Shown here: in pieces, positions 63,489-64,000 of the stretch
Layout: every line of letters begins with the position of its first letter
Numbering within the stretch: the stretch's first letter is position 1
DNA from: Brevibacillus sp. SYP-B805
Lineage (GTDB): Bacteria > Bacillota > Bacilli > Brevibacillales > Brevibacillaceae
Direction: 5' to 3'
Assembly (NCBI RefSeq): GCF_011059135.1
Contig: NZ_JAALGD010000002.1
Coordinates: 248,001-312,000, forward strand
Length of the DNA stretch: 64,000 nt
Made by a program: the position numbers and the translations under genes
Notes under the pieces: model-generated
The model's input: only the letters and a program-made list of their open reading frames with translations
What the model was told of the DNA's origin: nothing
The model's database searches: none

Positions 63489-64000
63489 TCACCAATATCT
63501 TCTCGAGATGACGTGCTCACGCTCCAGCTTGTAACCGGCGAGTGAGACGATTTCGATCGCGTTTCTGGAATCGGGGGAATGAATCATCGCATTGTCCCCG
63601 ACGTAGATGCCGACATGGTGAATGCGCCCCTTGCCTTCATCATGGGCAAAAAAGAGCAGATCGCCCGGCTGCAGGTCCTCTTTTTCCACCCATTTTCCTT
63701 CATTCGCCTGATCGGATGCGTCACGCGGGATGAGGATCCCCTGGGCGCGGTGCATGGAGTAGGCGAAGCCGGAACAGTCGTAGCCAAATCCGCTCATGCC
63801 GCCCCACAGGTAATGCAGGCCCAGAAACTGTTTGGCGCACGCTACGATTTTCTCTCCGGTGTTTCCGCCGGTCTGCGGGCTGCCATCCGTCACCCGCACA
63901 TCGGCGGACTTCAGGAGACGCGGGCCGTGGGGGGTGGCGACGGCCGTCCATGCATCACGGACGGCCAGTACGGGCAGCGTCGTCAGATAGCTGATCTCCA
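63489..64000 (-). CDS. ykfC: NlpC/P60 gamma-D-glutamyl-L-diamino acid endopeptidase (YkfC-like), 5' part missing
   Basis: The reading frame is open to the right edge, so the N-terminus lies outside the window. The visible 170 residues include part of an SH3-like region and the NlpC/P60 domain. The catalytic cysteine is in GYDCSGFAYSM, the histidine in HHVGIYVG, and the third residue near HSPDS. It cleaves peptidoglycan-derived peptides. A GTG within the visible part (63899) is not the likely start because the frame and SH3-like sequence continue upstream. It is 22 bp upstream of ykfD. Confidence 0.88.
   Translation of the reverse strand, partial: EISYLTTLPVLAVRDAWTAVATPHGPRLLKSADVRVTDGSPQTGGNTGEKIVACAKQFLGLHYLWGGMSGFGYDCSGFAYSMHRAQGILIPRDASDQANEGKWVEKEDLQPGDLLFFAHDEGKGRIHHVGIYVGDNAMIHSPDSRNAIEIVSLAGYKLEREHVISRRYW

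Noticed and set aside
1-64000. CRISPR arrays, rRNA genes, tRNA genes or intact insertion sequences
   Set aside because: None were seen: no regularly spaced repeats, no rRNA signatures, no complete tRNA cloverleaf and no transposase reading frame.

Overview
The window comes from an endospore-forming, GC-rich member of the Bacillota. SpoVID, YsxE, GerM and LonB are present, and the gene order lonB-lonA-ysxC, hemA-hemX-hemC-hemD-hemB-hemL-spoVID-ysxE and racE-gerM-rph-rdgB-ysnB matches the Bacillus subtilis chromosome. Many GTG starts, strong Shine-Dalgarno sites and a complete [NiFe]-hydrogenase locus suggest a thermophilic or soil Bacillales lineage (Paenibacillaceae/Alicyclobacillaceae-like). 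The genus cannot be fixed from the sequence.

Layout. 1-268: promoter and 5' part of a T-box leader read leftwards. Its specifier is GTC, so valS is predicted just outside the window. 269-6638: an anti-anti-sigma/PP2C pair, then ysxE, a second CotS-like gene and spoVID. 6794-11147: DUF4097/DUF1700 membrane pair, a secreted 5'-nucleotidase and an alpha/beta hydrolase. 11235-11527: a non-coding element with long nested stems. 11580-20475: tetrapyrrole operon hemA-hemX-sirC-hemC-cobA/hemD-hemB-(two-domain AsnC-type siroheme decarboxylase)-hemL. 20704-25716: chemoreceptor, EamA exporter, PsiE-like protein, glutamate dehydrogenase. 25786-41818: an approximately 16-kb leftward hydrogenase operon. 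42418-51854: GH84 glycosidase, ysxC, lonA, lonB, an MBL-fold hydrolase, clpX and clpP. 51964-59834: tig, ysnB, rdgB, rph, an MFS exporter, gerM, murI and an N-terminally extended superoxide dismutase. 59934-64000: phzF, a LysR regulator, a GyrI-like protein, and ykfD with the 3' part of ykfC.

The main system is the hydrogenase locus. One promoter with a TTGACA -35 box drives DUF1641-hypA-hypB-hupS-hupL-protease-small protein-TPR-small protein-NifU/Rieske-NHL-hypC-hypC2-hypD-nickel transporter-hypE-tandem SIS-UXX-star glutaredoxin-hypF, and possibly gdh. The small and large subunits resemble group 2a uptake hydrogenases (cyanobacterial HupSL, mycobacterial Huc), which oxidise H2 at low concentration. 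The locus interrupts the usual ysxC-hemA neighbourhood and looks less GC-rich than its flanks, so it is probably an acquired island.

Two non-coding signals also stand out. A 103-bp element occurs twice (46955-47057 and 49777-49879), each copy directly after a stop codon and in the same orientation relative to that gene. A 293-bp element at 11235-11527 is bounded by near-identical GCGAAGC mini-hairpins.
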